Counted from the stretch's first letter, positions 28,202-39,468 are shown. The stretch: DNA of 64,000 nt from Streptomyces sp. NA02950 (GCF_013364155.1 NZ_CP054916.1:2848501-2912500), one strand, 5' to 3'. Notes: generated by a model from the sequence alone, not told the origin. A program made the numbers and translations.

Positions 28202-29704
28202 TCAGCCCACGTGCACGGCCTTCGGCAGCGCGTCCCGCGCGCCCGGTTCCCGGGAGGGCCGCGGCGTGTTCATCAGCAGGGTCACCACGACGGCCGCACC
28301 GGCGAGGATCGCGGACGACCAGACGAACGCCTCCGAGAAGCCCTCGACCAGCCCGGTCTTCATATGCGCGTCCATGTTCTGCCGGGTGATCTCGTGCAGG
28401 TGCTCGGCCTTGTAGTCATCGGTCGCGCTGGTGGCGATGGTGTTGAGCAGCGCCGTGCCGATCGAACCGCCGATCTGCTGGGCGGTGTTGACGGTGGCGG
28501 ACGCGACACCGGCGTCCCGCTCGCTCACCCCGTGCGTCGCGTAGTTCATCGCCGGGGCCATCACCAGGCCCATACCGAAGCCGACCAGGATCTCCGAGGG
28601 CAGCACACCGGCCGCGTAGGAGCTGTCGACGTCCAGCGGGACGAGCAGCGCCACACCCGTGGCCGCGATCAGCAGACCGGGGCCGGCCAGCATCCGCGGC
28701 GCCACCTTCGGGATGAGCCGCGAGGCGAGACCGCCCGCGGAGACCAGCACCGACGCGGTCATCGGCAGAAACGCCAGACCGGTGGTCAGGGCCGAGTACC
28801 CCTTGACGACCTGCATGTAGTACGTGAGGAACAGGAACATGGCGAACATGCCGACCACCGACAGGCCGACAGCCAGATAGGCGCTGCCCCGGGTGCGGTC
28901 CGCCAGCACCCGCATCGGCAGCAGCGGGTTCCTGACCCGCTTCTCCACCAGGATGAAGGCGAGGAGCAGCACCACGCCCGCGGTGAGCAGTCCGGCCACC
29001 GGGCCCGAGTCCCAGCCCTCGGACTCGGCCTCGCTGCATCCGTAGACCACGGCCACCACGCCGGTCACGGCCAGGAACACCCCGGGGATGTCGAAGCGGG
29101 CCCGGCCCTGGGCACGGGTGTCGACGGGCAGCACCCACCAGCTGATGACCGCGATCGCGGCGATCGGCACGTTCACGTACAGGCACCACCGCCAGTCGAG
29201 GTACTCGGTCAGCGCACCGCCGACGACCAGCCCGATCGCACCACCGCCCGCGGCGATGGCACCGAAGATGCCGAACGCCTTGGCGCGTTCCCGCGGTTCG
29301 GTGAAGTTCACCGCGAGCAGGGAGAGCGCCGAGGGGGCCAGCAGCGCGGCGAACGCGCCCTGGAGGGCACGGGCCAGCAGCAGCGTCTCGAAGCCGGAGG
29401 CGGCGCCGCCCAGCGCCGAGGCCCCGGCGAAGCCCAGCAGACCGATCAGGAAGGTGCGCCGGCGGCCGGTGTAGTCGGCGATCCGGCCACCGAGCAGCAG
29501 CAGGCTGCCGAACGCCAGGGTGTAGGCCGTGATCACCCACTGGCGGTCGCCGTCGGTGATGCCGAGGTCCTTCTGGGCCGACGGCAGGGCGATGTTCACG
29601 ATGGTGATATCGAGGACGATCATCAGCTGGGCGAGGCCGATGAACATCAGTGCCAGCCAGCGCCGAGGGTTGGCCTCGGGCTGTATGCCGGTGGGCTGGG
29701 ACAT
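28202..29704 (-). CDS. MFS drug exporter, DHA2 (14-TMS) type
   Basis: This 500-aa exporter of the EmrB/QacA family has TM1 AQLMIVLDITIVNIALPSAQ, the loop motif GGRIADYTGRRRTFL, and about 14 hydrophobic segments. It lies 59 nt downstream of a TetR gene on the same strand, so the pair is probably one autoregulated operon. The substrate is unknown. It is not a copy of the MFS gene at 26137, as the sequences differ throughout. Confidence 0.9.
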   Translation of the reverse strand: MSQPTGIQPEANPRRWLALMFIGLAQLMIVLDITIVNIALPSAQKDLGITDGDRQWVITAYTLAFGSLLLLGGRIADYTGRRRTFLIGLLGFAGASALGGAASGFETLLLARALQGAFAALLAPSALSLLAVNFTEPRERAKAFGIFGAIAAGGGAIGLVVGGALTEYLDWRWCLYVNVPIAAIAVISWWVLPVDTRAQGRARFDIPGVFLAVTGVVAVVYGCSEAESEGWDSGPVAGLLTAGVVLLLAFILVEKRVRNPLLPMRVLADRTRGSAYLAVGLSVVGMFAMFLFLTYYMQVVKGYSALTTGLAFLPMTASVLVSAGGLASRLIPKVAPRMLAGPGLLIAATGVALLVPLDVDSSYAAGVLPSEILVGFGMGLVMAPAMNYATHGVSERDAGVASATVNTAQQIGGSIGTALLNTIATSATDDYKAEHLHEITRQNMDAHMKTGLVEGFSEAFVWSSAILAGAAVVVTLLMNTPRPSREPGARDALPKAVHVG

Positions 29705-29763
29705 GAGGGGTTGCCTTTCTGATCTTTCTGAGCGCTCCGAAAGCCGAGCGGGGAGAAAGGGAG

Positions 29764-30453
29764 TCAGTCGTCGGCGCGGGCGTCGCCGAGCACTCGCTCC
29801 CGGAGCCGCTTGAACGCGGGGGCGTCCACGGCCGGGCCGCTGAGCATGGTGGTGGGCCGGGGCGAGCCGCTGGGGCGCAGCCCGTCGACGTACACATCCA
29901 GATGGCGGTGGGCGAGGGCGTCGTCCTCCGGGACACGCCCCCCGCCGGGCAGCGGCCGGGACAGCCGCATGATCATCATGGTGATGTCGCCGAAGACCAC
30001 ATCGGGCCGGAGCTGCCCGGCGGCCTGAGCACGGACCAGGAGCTCGTCGATCGGGTCCACGGCATCGCCGCCCACCCCGTCGAGCACCTCATCGAGGCTG
30101 ATCCGGCCCAGCAGCAGGGGCATCACCGAGCCGAGCTTGAGGTCGAGGGCCCGGTGCATGAAGACGCGCAGCGCCTCGACCGGGTCGCCCTCGTCGGCGA
30201 TGGCCTCCCGCGCGGCCTCGGTGAGGGCGGCGAGGACCTCGGTGGCCACCCCGCGGAAGAGATCGGCGCGCTGCGGGAACCGCCGGTAGAGCGTGGCGAT
30301 GCCGACGCCGGCGCGCCGGGCGATCTCGTCGAGCGGGGCGTCGGGCCCCTCGTCGACGAAGACCTGGCGGGCGGCGTGCAGGATCTGCTCACGGTTGCGC
30401 CGGGCGTCGGCCCGCATCCGGGGCGCGCCGTCGGTGGGGAGGTCAGTGGACAC
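29764..30453 (-). CDS. TetR-family regulator of the downstream MFS gene
   Basis: This 229-aa TetR protein starts at GTG 30453 (VSTDLPTDG), chosen for the GCAGGAG 8 nt upstream. The HTH is NREQILHAARQVFVDEGPDA, PLDEIARRAGVGIATLYRRF, PQRADLFRG. A typical all-helical ligand domain follows. A perfect 12-bp palindrome 41-69 nt before the start is the likely operator, giving negative autoregulation and control of the MFS exporter. Confidence 0.9.
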   Translation of the reverse strand: MSTDLPTDGAPRMRADARRNREQILHAARQVFVDEGPDAPLDEIARRAGVGIATLYRRFPQRADLFRGVATEVLAALTEAAREAIADEGDPVEALRVFMHRALDLKLGSVMPLLLGRISLDEVLDGVGGDAVDPIDELLVRAQAAGQLRPDVVFGDITMMIMRLSRPLPGGGRVPEDDALAHRHLDVYVDGLRPSGSPRPTTMLSGPAVDAPAFKRLRERVLGDARADD

Positions 30454-30493
30454 GTGCGTACTCCTGCGGGACATGCGTCGGGAGAGCCACCTG

Positions 30494-30522
30494 GCTATGT
30501 GGAGATTTTTTCTCCACATAGC
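30494..30522. promoter_or_regulatory. Perfect palindromic operator for TetR-MFS operon
   Basis: GCTATGTGGAGA and TCTCCACATAGC are perfect 12-bp arms around TTTTT. The site is upstream of the TetR start, where the promoter should be, and is AT-rich compared with its surroundings. An RNA hairpin is the alternative reading, but no gene ends here. Confidence 0.75.
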
Positions 30523-30610
30523 TGTCAGCGTAGCGAGGCCGCCCACAATATTCAACACGCGAAGAAAAGATCGGGAAGTCCCCGCGCACCACGGATGTGC
30601 GCATGCGAAA

Positions 30611-30644
30611 GGGCCCGGTCCCCGCCGATGCGGGAACCGGGCCC
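30611..30644 (-). terminator. Terminator of serA
   Basis: On the minus strand GGGCCCGGT pairs with ACCGGGCCC, then CCCG with CGGG after one mismatch, closing a 6-nt loop, with TTTCGC after it. It lies 24 nt beyond the serA stop. Confidence 0.7.
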
Positions 30645-30667
30645 CAGGTGGGTCCGCGGTGCGGAAC

Positions 30668-32272
30668 TCAGCCGTCCAGATTGACCGAACGGGCCGAGGT
30701 GGCCCCGATCTCACCGGCGATCTCGGTGAGGACGGCCGGCGGAATGGTGTCGTCGACGGTCAGCGCCACCAGGGCGGCGCCACCGGCCGCGGCACGCGAG
30801 ACCTGCATGCCCGCGATGTTGATCCCGGCCTCGCCCAGGATGCGGCCGAGCGTGCCGACCACACCCGGGCGGTCGGTGTAGTGCAGGAAGGCCATGTGGT
30901 CGGCGAGGGCCAGATCGACGTCGTACTCACCGACCGCGACGATCTTCTGGAGGTGCTTGGGGCCGGCCAGCGTGCCGGAGATCGCGACCTCCTCGCCACC
31001 GGCGAGGGTGCCGCGCACGGTCACCACATTGCGGTGCTCCGACGACTCCGAGCTGGTGGTCAGCCGCACCTCGACACCGCGCTCCTGCGCGAACAGCGGG
31101 GCGTTCACATACGACACGGTCTCGTCGACGATGTCCTCGAACACACCCTTGAGCGCGGAGAGCTCCAGCACCTTGACGTCGTGCTGGGTGATCTCGCCGT
31201 ACACCTCGACATCGAGCCGCACCGCGACCTCGCCCGCGAGCGCGGTGAAGATCCGGCCCAGCTTCTCGGCCAGCGGCAGCCCGGGGCGGACGTCCTCGGC
31301 GATCACACCGCCCTGGACGTTCACCGCGTCCGGGACCAGCTCACCCGCGAGCGCCAGCCGCACCGAGCGCGCGACCGCGATACCGGCCTTCTCCTGGGCC
31401 TCACCGGTGGAGGCGCCCAGGTGCGGGGTGACCACCACATTGTCGAACTCGAACAGCGGGGAGTCGGTGCACGGCTCCTGGGAGAACACATCCAGACCGG
31501 CGGCGGCGACCCGGCCCTCCTTGAGGGCGGCGGCCAGCGCCTGCTCGTCCACGATCCCGCCGCGCGCGGCATTGACGATCCGGACCTCGGGCTTGACCTT
31601 GCGCAGCGCCTCGTCACCGATCAGGCCGAGGGTCTCGGGCGTCTTGGGGAGGTGGACGGAGATGAAGTCGGAGACCTCGAGCAGCTCGTCCAGCGTGAGC
31701 AGCTTCACGCCCATCTGGGCCGCGCGCGCGGGCTGCACATAGGGGTCGTACGCGACGATCTTCATCCCGAACGCGGACATCCGCTGGGCCACCAGAACGC
31801 CGATCCGGCCGAGCCCGACCACACCGAGGGTCTTCTCGCTCAGCTCCACACCGGTGTACTTGCTGCGCTTCCACTCGCCGTTCTTCAGCGCGGCATTGGC
31901 CTGCGGGATGTTACGGGCGGTGGCGACGAGCAGACCGCACGCCAGCTCGGCGGCGGTGACGATGTTGGACGTCGGGGCGTTGACGACCATGACGCCCGCC
32001 TTGGTGGCGGCCGAGACGTCCACATTGTCCAGACCGACGCCCGCGCGAGCGACCACCTTGAGCTTCTTCGCCGCGGCGATGGCCTCGGCGTCGACCTTCG
32101 TCGCGCTGCGGACGAGGATCGCGTCCACATCGGCGAGGGCGGGAAGCAGCTCGGCGCGGTCCGCGCCGTTGCAGCTCCGGATCTCGAAGTCCGGGCCCAG
32201 GGCGTCGACGGTGGCCGGCGACAGCTCTTCGGCGATGAGTACGACGGGTTTACCGGTGGAAGCAGTGCTCAC
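30668..32272 (-). CDS. serA: D-3-phosphoglycerate dehydrogenase
   Basis: This 534-aa enzyme starts serine synthesis by oxidising 3-phosphoglycerate with NAD. It is the long, actinobacterial type. The catalytic and Rossmann parts have GVGLDNVDVSAATKAGVMVV, VVGLGRIGVLVAQRM and NAARGGIVDEQAL, with the catalytic His in VVVTPHLGAST. An ASB domain and a C-terminal ACT domain (HYTDRPGVVGTLGRILGEAG) follow, where serine inhibits. The GTG at 32272 (VSTASTGKPVVL) is preferred; the ATG six codons earlier is possible. It lies downstream of ilvC but behind a strong terminator. Confidence 0.92.
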   Translation of the reverse strand: MSTASTGKPVVLIAEELSPATVDALGPDFEIRSCNGADRAELLPALADVDAILVRSATKVDAEAIAAAKKLKVVARAGVGLDNVDVSAATKAGVMVVNAPTSNIVTAAELACGLLVATARNIPQANAALKNGEWKRSKYTGVELSEKTLGVVGLGRIGVLVAQRMSAFGMKIVAYDPYVQPARAAQMGVKLLTLDELLEVSDFISVHLPKTPETLGLIGDEALRKVKPEVRIVNAARGGIVDEQALAAALKEGRVAAAGLDVFSQEPCTDSPLFEFDNVVVTPHLGASTGEAQEKAGIAVARSVRLALAGELVPDAVNVQGGVIAEDVRPGLPLAEKLGRIFTALAGEVAVRLDVEVYGEITQHDVKVLELSALKGVFEDIVDETVSYVNAPLFAQERGVEVRLTTSSESSEHRNVVTVRGTLAGGEEVAISGTLAGPKHLQKIVAVGEYDVDLALADHMAFLHYTDRPGVVGTLGRILGEAGINIAGMQVSRAAAGGAALVALTVDDTIPPAVLTEIAGEIGATSARSVNLDG

Positions 32273-32478
32273 GTGGTCTTCAGTCCTCACTAGTCCTCAG
32301 CGGACGGCCGTCCCGACGGCCGCTGGCGGTGAAGGGGTCAGCCGCGTGGAAGACGCACGACGCTGTGAGCCTGACGCGCTTGTTGCACTTGAGTGTAGTG
32401 GCGGTCCGGCGTGTGTCTTGCGCCAATACGGCAGGATCACCCGCACGTGGTGGTGCGGGGTGGACAAGGCGCGTACCG

Positions 32479-32512
32479 GCGCGGCGGGGGTTCCGGGGAA
32501 CCCCCGCCGCGC
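32479..32512 (-). terminator. Terminator of ilvBHC operon
   Basis: GCGCGGCGGGGGTTCC and its exact complement form a 16-bp stem with a 2-nt loop, 32 nt after the ilvC stop. Confidence 0.8.
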
Positions 32513-32543
32513 CCGGGGCACGGCCACCCGCGCCACCAGGCGC

Positions 32544-33554
<1,011 letters not shown>

Positions 33555-33631
33555 CTAGCGTTTGGGTTGTGCGTCCCACCGTATGACGGGCGGGCGGGGA
33601 ATGGTCTGAGGGTCTCGCGATGCGGTCGGGG

Positions 33632-33654
33632 CCGCGGCGGGGTGCCCGCCGCGG
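33632..33654 (-). terminator. Hairpin between ilvH and ilvC
   Basis: CCGCGGCGGG and CCCGCCGCGG form a perfect 10-bp stem 10 nt after the ilvH stop. Partial termination here would lower ilvC expression, or ilvC may also use its own promoter. Confidence 0.5.
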
Positions 33655-33663
33655 GCCCGCCGG

Positions 33664-34188
33664 TCAGGCGGAACGGTCGAGGGCGCGCAGGCTCCGGTCG
33701 GTGATGGAGCGGGCGCCGCGCCCTATGGCGATGGTGCCGGACTGCACCAGCTCCTTGATGCCGAACGGCTCCAGCATCCGGAGCATCGCCTCCAGCTTGT
33801 CACTGCTGCCGGTGGCCTCGATGGTCACGGCCTCCGGGGAGACGTCCACGGTCTTGGCGCGGAAGAGCTGGACGATCTCGACGATCTGGGAACGGGTCTC
33901 GTTGTCGGCGCGGACCTTCACCAGGACCAGTTCCCGCTGGATCGCCGCACTGTCCTCCAGCTCGACGATCTTCAGCACATTGACCAGCTTGTTGAGCTGC
34001 TTGGTGACCTGCTCCAGGGGCAGCTCCTCGACATTGACCACGATGGTGATGCGGGAGATGTCGGGGTGCTCGGTGACGCCCACCGCGAGCGAGTCGATGT
34101 TGAAGCCGCGGCGGGAGAACAGGGCGGCGATCCGGGCCAGGATGCCGGGGGTGTTCTCCACCAGGACGGAGAGCGTGTGCTTGGACAT
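33664..34188 (-). CDS. ilvH: Acetolactate synthase regulatory subunit
   Basis: This 174-aa small subunit gives valine feedback inhibition to acetolactate synthase. The N-terminal ACT domain is HTLSVLVENTPGILARIAAL then FSRRGFNIDSLAVG, and the C-terminal ACT-like domain starts near ELVLVKVRADNETR. The final residues are typical of the family. It lies 39 nt after ilvB, clearly the same operon. Confidence 0.95.
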   Translation of the reverse strand: MSKHTLSVLVENTPGILARIAALFSRRGFNIDSLAVGVTEHPDISRITIVVNVEELPLEQVTKQLNKLVNVLKIVELEDSAAIQRELVLVKVRADNETRSQIVEIVQLFRAKTVDVSPEAVTIEATGSSDKLEAMLRMLEPFGIKELVQSGTIAIGRGARSITDRSLRALDRSA

Positions 34189-34227
34189 GGGCTCGGTCTC
34201 TCTTCTTCTCTCGGCTCGGTCCTGGCC

Positions 34228-36075
34228 TCAGTCGTCTTCGTTGTCGCCGAAGTCCGGGCGGGTGTCACGCGCCGCCAGGATCTCGTCGTTGGAGGTACCG
34301 GCCGCGACCATCGGCCAGACCATGGCGTCCTCGTGGACGATGAAGTCCACGACCACCGGGCGGTCGTTGATCGCGTTGGCCTTCTCGATGACGGCGTCGA
34401 GGTCGGCCGGGTCCTCGCAGCGCAGGCCCACACAGCCCATGGCCTCGGCGAGCTTGACGAAGTCCGGGACGCGGGTGCCCTTCGCCTGAGCGGGGGTGTT
34501 GGGGCCGGAGTGCAGCACGGTGTTGGAGTAGCGCTGGTTGTAGAAGAGGGTCTGCCACTGGCGGACCATGCCCAGCGCGCCGTTGTTGATGATCGCGACC
34601 TTGATCGGGATGTTGTTCAGCGCACAGGTGACCAGCTCCTGGTTGGTCATCTGGAAGCAGCCGTCCCCGTCGATCGCCCAGACCGTACGGCCCTCGGCGC
34701 CGGCCTTGGCGCCCATGGCGGCCGGCACGGCGTATCCCATGGTCCCGGCGCCGCCCGAGTTCAGCCAGGTGGCGGGCTGCTCGTAGTCGATGAAGTGGGC
34801 GGCCCACATCTGGTGCTGGCCGACGCCCGCGGCGAAGATCGTGTCCTGCGGCGCCAGCCGGCCGATCCGCTGGATGACCTGCTGCGGGGACAGGCTGCCG
34901 TCGGCGGGCTGGTCGTAACCGAGCGGGTAGGTCTCCCGCCACCGGTTCAGATCCTCCCACCAGCCGGTGTAGTCGCCGGTGTGGCCCGCGTCGTGCTCGG
35001 CCTGGACGGCGACCACCAGATCGGCGATGACCTCACGGGCGTCGCCGACGATCGGCACATCGGCGGCGCGGTTCTTGCCGATCTCGGCCGGGTCGACGTC
35101 CGCGTGGACGATCTTGGCGTACGGGGCGAAGGAGTCCAGCTTGCCGGTGACGCGGTCGTCGAAGCGGGCCCCGAGCGCCACGATCAGATCGGCCTTCTGG
35201 AGGGCGGTCACGGCGGCGACGGTGCCGTGCATCCCCGGCATGCCCAGATGGAGCCGGTGGCTGTCGGGGAAGGAGCCCAGCGCCATCAGGGTGGTGGTGA
35301 CCGGTGCCCCGGTCAGCTCGGCCAGGACCCTCAGCTCGGCCGTGGCGTTGGCCTTGATCACACCGCCGCCGACGTACAGCACCGGACGCTCGGCCTGGGT
35401 GATCAGCCGGGCGGCCTCGCGGATCTGTTTGGCGTGCGGCTTGGTGACCGGGCGGTAGCCGGGCAGATCGGTCTGCGGCGGCCAGGAGAAGGTGGTCCGG
35501 GCCTGGAGCGCGTCCTTGGCGATGTCGACCAGGACCGGACCGGGGCGGCCGGTGGCGGCGATGTGGAACGCCTCGGCGATCGTCCGGGGGATGTCCTCGG
35601 CCCGCGTGACCAGGAAGTTGTGCTTGGTGATCGGCATGGTGATGCCGCAGATGTCCGCCTCCTGGAAGGCGTCCGTACCGATGGCCTTGGAGGCGACCTG
35701 ACCGGTGATCGCGACGATCGGCACCGAGTCCATATGGGCGTCGGCGATCGGGGTGACGAGGTTGGTGGCGCCCGGACCCGAGGTCGCCATGCAGACGCCG
35801 ACCTTGCCGGTGGCCTGCGCGTAACCGGTGGCGGCGTGACCCGCGCCCTGCTCGTGACGGACGAGCACGTGCCGGACCTTCGAGGAGTCCATCATCGGGT
35901 CGTACGCCGGGAGGATCGCACCGCCGGGAATGCCGAACACGGTGTCGGCGCCGACCTCCTCGAGCGAGCGGATGAGGGACTGCGCGCCCGTGACGTGCTC
36001 GACGGTGGCGGACTGCGATCCGCCGTTACGGGCCCGCGGCTGGGGATGATGGGCCCCGGTGGCCTGCTCGGTCAT
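34228..36075 (-). CDS. ilvB: Acetolactate synthase catalytic subunit
   Basis: This 615-aa ThDP-, FAD- and Mg-dependent enzyme makes acetolactate or acetohydroxybutyrate, the first common step for Val, Leu and Ile. The catalytic Glu is in [20 protein letters not shown]. The ThDP motif runs from [19 protein letters not shown] to [13 protein letters not shown]. The start is the ATG at 36075 (MTEQATG), with AGAAGAGA at fair spacing; the ATG at 36081 is the alternative. An attenuator with a 13-codon leader peptide lies upstream. Confidence 0.95.
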   Translation of the reverse strand: MTEQATGAHHPQPRARNGGSQSATVEHVTGAQSLIRSLEEVGADTVFGIPGGAILPAYDPMMDSSKVRHVLVRHEQGAGHAATGYAQATGKVGVCMATSGPGATNLVTPIADAHMDSVPIVAITGQVASKAIGTDAFQEADICGITMPITKHNFLVTRAEDIPRTIAEAFHIAATGRPGPVLVDIAKDALQARTTFSWPPQTDLPGYRPVTKPHAKQIREAARLITQAERPVLYVGGGVIKANATAELRVLAELTGAPVTTTLMALGSFPDSHRLHLGMPGMHGTVAAVTALQKADLIVALGARFDDRVTGKLDSFAPYAKIVHADVDPAEIGKNRAADVPIVGDAREVIADLVVAVQAEHDAGHTGDYTGWWEDLNRWRETYPLGYDQPADGSLSPQQVIQRIGRLAPQDTIFAAGVGQHQMWAAHFIDYEQPATWLNSGGAGTMGYAVPAAMGAKAGAEGRTVWAIDGDGCFQMTNQELVTCALNNIPIKVAIINNGALGMVRQWQTLFYNQRYSNTVLHSGPNTPAQAKGTRVPDFVKLAEAMGCVGLRCEDPADLDAVIEKANAINDRPVVVDFIVHEDAMVWPMVAAGTSNDEILAARDTRPDFGDNEDD

Positions 36076-36143
36076 CGGCATTCTCTTCTCGAATGAGGGT
36101 TTGTGCGGGAGGGAGAGGGCGCTGCACCAGGTGCTTGTGCAAC

Positions 36144-36177
36144 AAAAAACCCCTCGTGCCAGGAGGCAAGCGAGGGG
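36144..36177 (-). terminator. ilvB attenuator terminator
   Basis: On the minus strand CCCCTCG pairs with CGAGGGG, with an inner TGCC/GGCA pairing and a 2-nt bulge, followed by TTTTTTG. An upstream hairpin (GCAGGGC with GCCCTGC, 36197-36217) begins right after the leader stop and could be the alternative pairing partner. The arrangement is a classical transcription attenuator. Confidence 0.88.
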
Positions 36178-36218
36178 AGCGCGCCGGGAGGGTCCGCAGG
36201 GCTTGAAGGAGGCCCTGC

Positions 36219-36260
36219 TCAGCCGACGCGCTGTCCAAGTACGAGAATTCGGGTGCGCAT
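36219..36260 (-). CDS. ilvB leader peptide ([13 protein letters not shown])
   Basis: This 13-codon ORF encodes [13 protein letters not shown]. The control run is Ile-Leu-Val-Leu written as ATT-CTC-GTA-CTT, three of the four rare in this GC-rich DNA. An upstream GGAGG (minus strand) serves as RBS. Shortage of any branched-chain amino acid would stall the ribosome here and favour read-through of the terminator at 36144-36177. A leader of this type upstream of ilvB is known for Streptomyces as far as I recall. Confidence 0.88.
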   Translation of the reverse strand: MRTRILVLGQRVG

Positions 36261-36293
36261 GGCTCCGACCCTCCACCCGGCGCATATCGGGTG

Positions 36294-39200
36294 TCAAGTG
36301 GGTGGGACGGGCGTCTCAGTATTTGAGCGGGTCGGAGGGTGGGTGTGGGACTCCGTCCGGCGCGGTCCGTGGAGGCCGCCGTGGCCGCCGTGACGTACCG
36401 CCAGCGCGCCCCCGACCAGCAGCGGAGCGTCCGAGCGCGGCACCGGATAGGCGCCCCGGGCCAGGGCCCGGCGCAGCCGGTGCTCATCCAGCGGACCGCT
36501 GAAGGCCATCCCCTGGGCGTGGGTGCATCCCATTCCGCGGAGGGTGACGAGCTGCTCCGGGAGGTCCACTCCCTCGGCGATGGACTGCATCCCGAGGTCG
36601 CCCGCGATCCTCAGCAGCCCTGAGGTGATCTTATGCAGCCGGGAGGACTCCAGGACGCCTTCCACCAGCCCGGGGTCCAGTTTGAGAACGTCGATGGGGA
36701 GCCTGCGCAGCGACCTGATCGCGGCATAGCCGCTGCCGAAGCCGTCCAGGGCGATCCGCACCCCGAGGCGGCGCAGCGCGCCGAGCCGGTGCTCCAGCTC
36801 CTCCAGCGCCATCCGCGGACCGCTGTCGGTCAGCTCCAGGATCAGCGATCCGGAGGGCAGTCCGTGCAGGGCGAGCAGCGTTTCCACGCTCTTGGGCGGC
36901 ATCGACTTGTCCACCAGGCGTCCGGCGGGCAGCCGGACGCAGACGGGGACGGAGTGGCCGTCCCGGCGGCGCTGGGCGGCCTGCTCGACGGCGGCCTCCA
37001 GCATCCAGCGGGCGAGCTCGGCGGCGCGCGCGGCCTCGTCGCCGCCGCCCCGGCCGTTGTCGGCGACCCGGAGGAACTCGGCGGGGGTGAACAGGATGCC
37101 CTGCGCCGAGCGCCAGCGGGCCTGCGCGGCGACGGCGGTGATCCGGCCGCTCGCCAGCTCCACCACGGGCTGGTGCAGCAGCACGAACTCGCCGTCGTGC
37201 AGGGCCGCCCGGAGCCGGGTGGCGACCTCGGCGCGGCGGGCCACCTCGGCCTGCATCTGCGGTGCGTACAGCTCGACGCGGTTCTTGCCCCCGGCCTTGG
37301 CGCGGTACATCGCCAGATCGGCGTTGCGCATCAGGGCACCGGGGCTGATCCCGGGCTCGGCGAAGGCGACGCCGATGCTGGCGGCGACCCTCACCTCGGT
37401 GCCGGCCTCGACCTTGTAGGGCTGGGAGAGCCGGGCGCGCAGCCGGTCGGCGATCTCCAGGATGCGGCACTCGCGGTCACCGGCGGCCCCGTCGCCGTCG
37501 CCGACGATGAGGGCGGCGAACTCGTCGCCCCCGAGGCGGGCGGCGCAGTCGCCGGAACCGGAGCGCACGGACTCCTGGAGCCTGCGGGCGGCCTGGACGA
37601 GCAGCTCGTCCCCCGCCTGGTGGCCGACGGTGTCGTTGACGGCCTTGAAACCGTCGAGATCGATGAAGAGCACGGCGGTGCCCGCGTCGGTACGGCGGCG
37701 TCCGGCGACGGCGTGCCGGACCCGCTTGGTGAACAGGGCGCGGTTGGGCAGGTCGGTGAGCGGATCGTGCTCGGCGTTGTGCTGCAACTGGGCCTGGAGG
37801 CGCACCCGCTCGGTGACATCGCGGCTGTTGAAGATCAGGCCGCCGTGGTGGCGGTTGATCGTGGACTCCACGTTGAGCCAGTCGCCGGAGCCGGAGCGGA
37901 AGCGGCACTCGATCCGGGTGGTGGGCTCCTCCCCCGGGGAGGCGGCCAGGAACCGGCGCACCTCGTGGACGACCGATCCGAGGTCCTCGGGGTGGATGAG
38001 CGAGGCCAGTTCGGAGCCGACCAGCTCGTCCGCGTCACGGCCGTAGACACCGGAGGCGGCGGGGCTGACGTAGCGCAGGATGCCGGTGGGCGCTGCGATC
38101 ATGATCACATCGCTGGAGCTCTGCACCAGGGAGCGGAAGTGGTTCTCCTTCTGGGCGAGTTCCTGGGTGAGGGTGATGTTGTCCAGGAGCATGATGGCCT
38201 GCCGTACGACCAGGGCGAGCACGACCGCGCAGGCGGTGAAGAGCACCACCCCGTCGATCGGCCGCCCGTCCATCACGTTGAACAGGATTCCCAGGGTGCA
38301 GACGGCCGCGGCCAGGTAGGGCGCGAGCGCGCCGAGGGATCCCGCGATCGGGCGCGTCGGCTGGGCCGTGCGGCGCACCGGGGGCGGGGCCTCGGCGGCC
38401 TCGCGCCGGGCCACCCACGGGGCGTACGCCAGCAGCAGCGAACCGGCGAACCATCCGGCGTCCAGGATCTGCCCCGAGCGGTAGTGCTCGCGCAGCATCG
38501 GGGAGGTGAACAGCGCGTCGCACAGCACGGTCAGCGCGAAGGCGGCGATGGCCGTGTTGATCGTGGAGCGATTGCCGGACGCACGCCGGAAGTGCAGCAC
38601 GATCACCATGCTGACCAGCACGATGTCCAGCAGCGGATAGGCCAGTGACAGCGCTCTGCGGGCCACCGACCCGCCGTCCGCGCCGGTCTGTCCGGTGTGC
38701 GCGAGCGCCAGGCTCCAGGAGAGCGTGACCAGGGATCCGGCGATCAGCCAGGCGTCGAGCGCCAGACAGATCCATCCGGCCCGGGTGACCGGGCGCTTGG
38801 CGAGCACCAGCATGCCGACGATGGCGGGCGGCGCGAAGAGCAGGAAGCAGAAGTCGGCGGCCGAGGGCGTCGGCACGGTACGGCCGAGCACCACCTCGTA
38901 CCAGCCCCATACGCCGTTCCCCAGCGCCGCCATGGCGGAGGAGGCGGCGAACAGCAGCCAGGCGGGGCGCATCCGGCCGGAGTGCCTGCGGCCGTACCAC
39001 AGGCAGGAGGCGGCGGCGGCCAGCGCGGCGGCGCTCAGCCCGAAGTCCCCCATGACGACGGCCAGTTCCGGCGATCCCCAGCCGAGCACGGCGCCCGCCG
39101 CATAGCCGCCGCAGATCACGGCGAGGACGACCTGAGGCAGCAGCCTCGCGCCGCCGCCGGACACCGACGGGCGGGCGAGCACCGCTCCGGTGGCGGTCAC

Positions 39201-39377
39201 CGGACGCCCGTCCACTGCGTGAGGGACCGCCGCTCCGGGAGCCGTATCCCCGTGAGCCTCATCGAGTTCGAGAGCCGCGCGGCTGCGCGGAAAAGTCGCG
39301 GTCGACGCCTGAGCTGCGTCGGGTCGTTGGTCCATCGGCCATACATCGCCCGTCGCCCCCCTCGAGTTCCGGTCCAT
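36294..39377 (-). CDS. Membrane PAS-GGDEF-EAL protein, EAL domain degenerate
   Basis: This 1027-aa membrane protein resembles the CdgD-type (SCO5511-like, by memory) cyclic-di-GMP enzymes that affect Streptomyces development. A membrane region of about 8-9 helices (near residues 80-400) is followed by a PAS domain ([20 protein letters not shown]) and a GGDEF domain with an intact active site ([11 protein letters not shown] near 613). The inhibitory RxxD site is absent. The EAL domain is damaged: AAQARW replaces EALVRW near 750, DGFGSG replaces DDFGTG, and the last Glu motif is AEGVD. I infer diguanylate cyclase activity without phosphodiesterase activity. The start may instead be the ATG at 39335. 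Confidence 0.88.
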   Translation of the reverse strand: MDRNSRGATGDVWPMDQRPDAAQASTATFPRSRAALELDEAHGDTAPGAAVPHAVDGRPVTATGAVLARPSVSGGGARLLPQVVLAVICGGYAAGAVLGWGSPELAVVMGDFGLSAAALAAAASCLWYGRRHSGRMRPAWLLFAASSAMAALGNGVWGWYEVVLGRTVPTPSAADFCFLLFAPPAIVGMLVLAKRPVTRAGWICLALDAWLIAGSLVTLSWSLALAHTGQTGADGGSVARRALSLAYPLLDIVLVSMVIVLHFRRASGNRSTINTAIAAFALTVLCDALFTSPMLREHYRSGQILDAGWFAGSLLLAYAPWVARREAAEAPPPVRRTAQPTRPIAGSLGALAPYLAAAVCTLGILFNVMDGRPIDGVVLFTACAVVLALVVRQAIMLLDNITLTQELAQKENHFRSLVQSSSDVIMIAAPTGILRYVSPAASGVYGRDADELVGSELASLIHPEDLGSVVHEVRRFLAASPGEEPTTRIECRFRSGSGDWLNVESTINRHHGGLIFNSRDVTERVRLQAQLQHNAEHDPLTDLPNRALFTKRVRHAVAGRRRTDAGTAVLFIDLDGFKAVNDTVGHQAGDELLVQAARRLQESVRSGSGDCAARLGGDEFAALIVGDGDGAAGDRECRILEIADRLRARLSQPYKVEAGTEVRVAASIGVAFAEPGISPGALMRNADLAMYRAKAGGKNRVELYAPQMQAEVARRAEVATRLRAALHDGEFVLLHQPVVELASGRITAVAAQARWRSAQGILFTPAEFLRVADNGRGGGDEAARAAELARWMLEAAVEQAAQRRRDGHSVPVCVRLPAGRLVDKSMPPKSVETLLALHGLPSGSLILELTDSGPRMALEELEHRLGALRRLGVRIALDGFGSGYAAIRSLRRLPIDVLKLDPGLVEGVLESSRLHKITSGLLRIAGDLGMQSIAEGVDLPEQLVTLRGMGCTHAQGMAFSGPLDEHRLRRALARGAYPVPRSDAPLLVGGALAVRHGGHGGLHGPRRTESHTHPPTRSNTETPVPPT

Positions 39378-39455
39378 CGCTGACGCCGTCAGGTCAGTGG
39401 CGCAGCCCCCGCTCGGGACGATACACCAGACTGGTCACTCAGGGACATAGGTCAT

Positions 39456-39468
39456 CTACACACCGTAA
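39456..39468. promoter_or_regulatory. Possible BldD-like box before the GGDEF/EAL gene
   Basis: On the minus strand TTACGGTGTGTAG resembles the BldD pseudo-palindrome (TNACNCWGNGTNA), with mismatches at the inner C and the last A. BldD represses several c-di-GMP genes. It lies 79-91 nt before the ATG. The match is weak. Confidence 0.25.

Noticed and set aside
30494..30522. The perfect palindrome before tetR read as a terminator
   Set aside because: No gene ends near it on either strand, and position just before a TetR start fits an operator.
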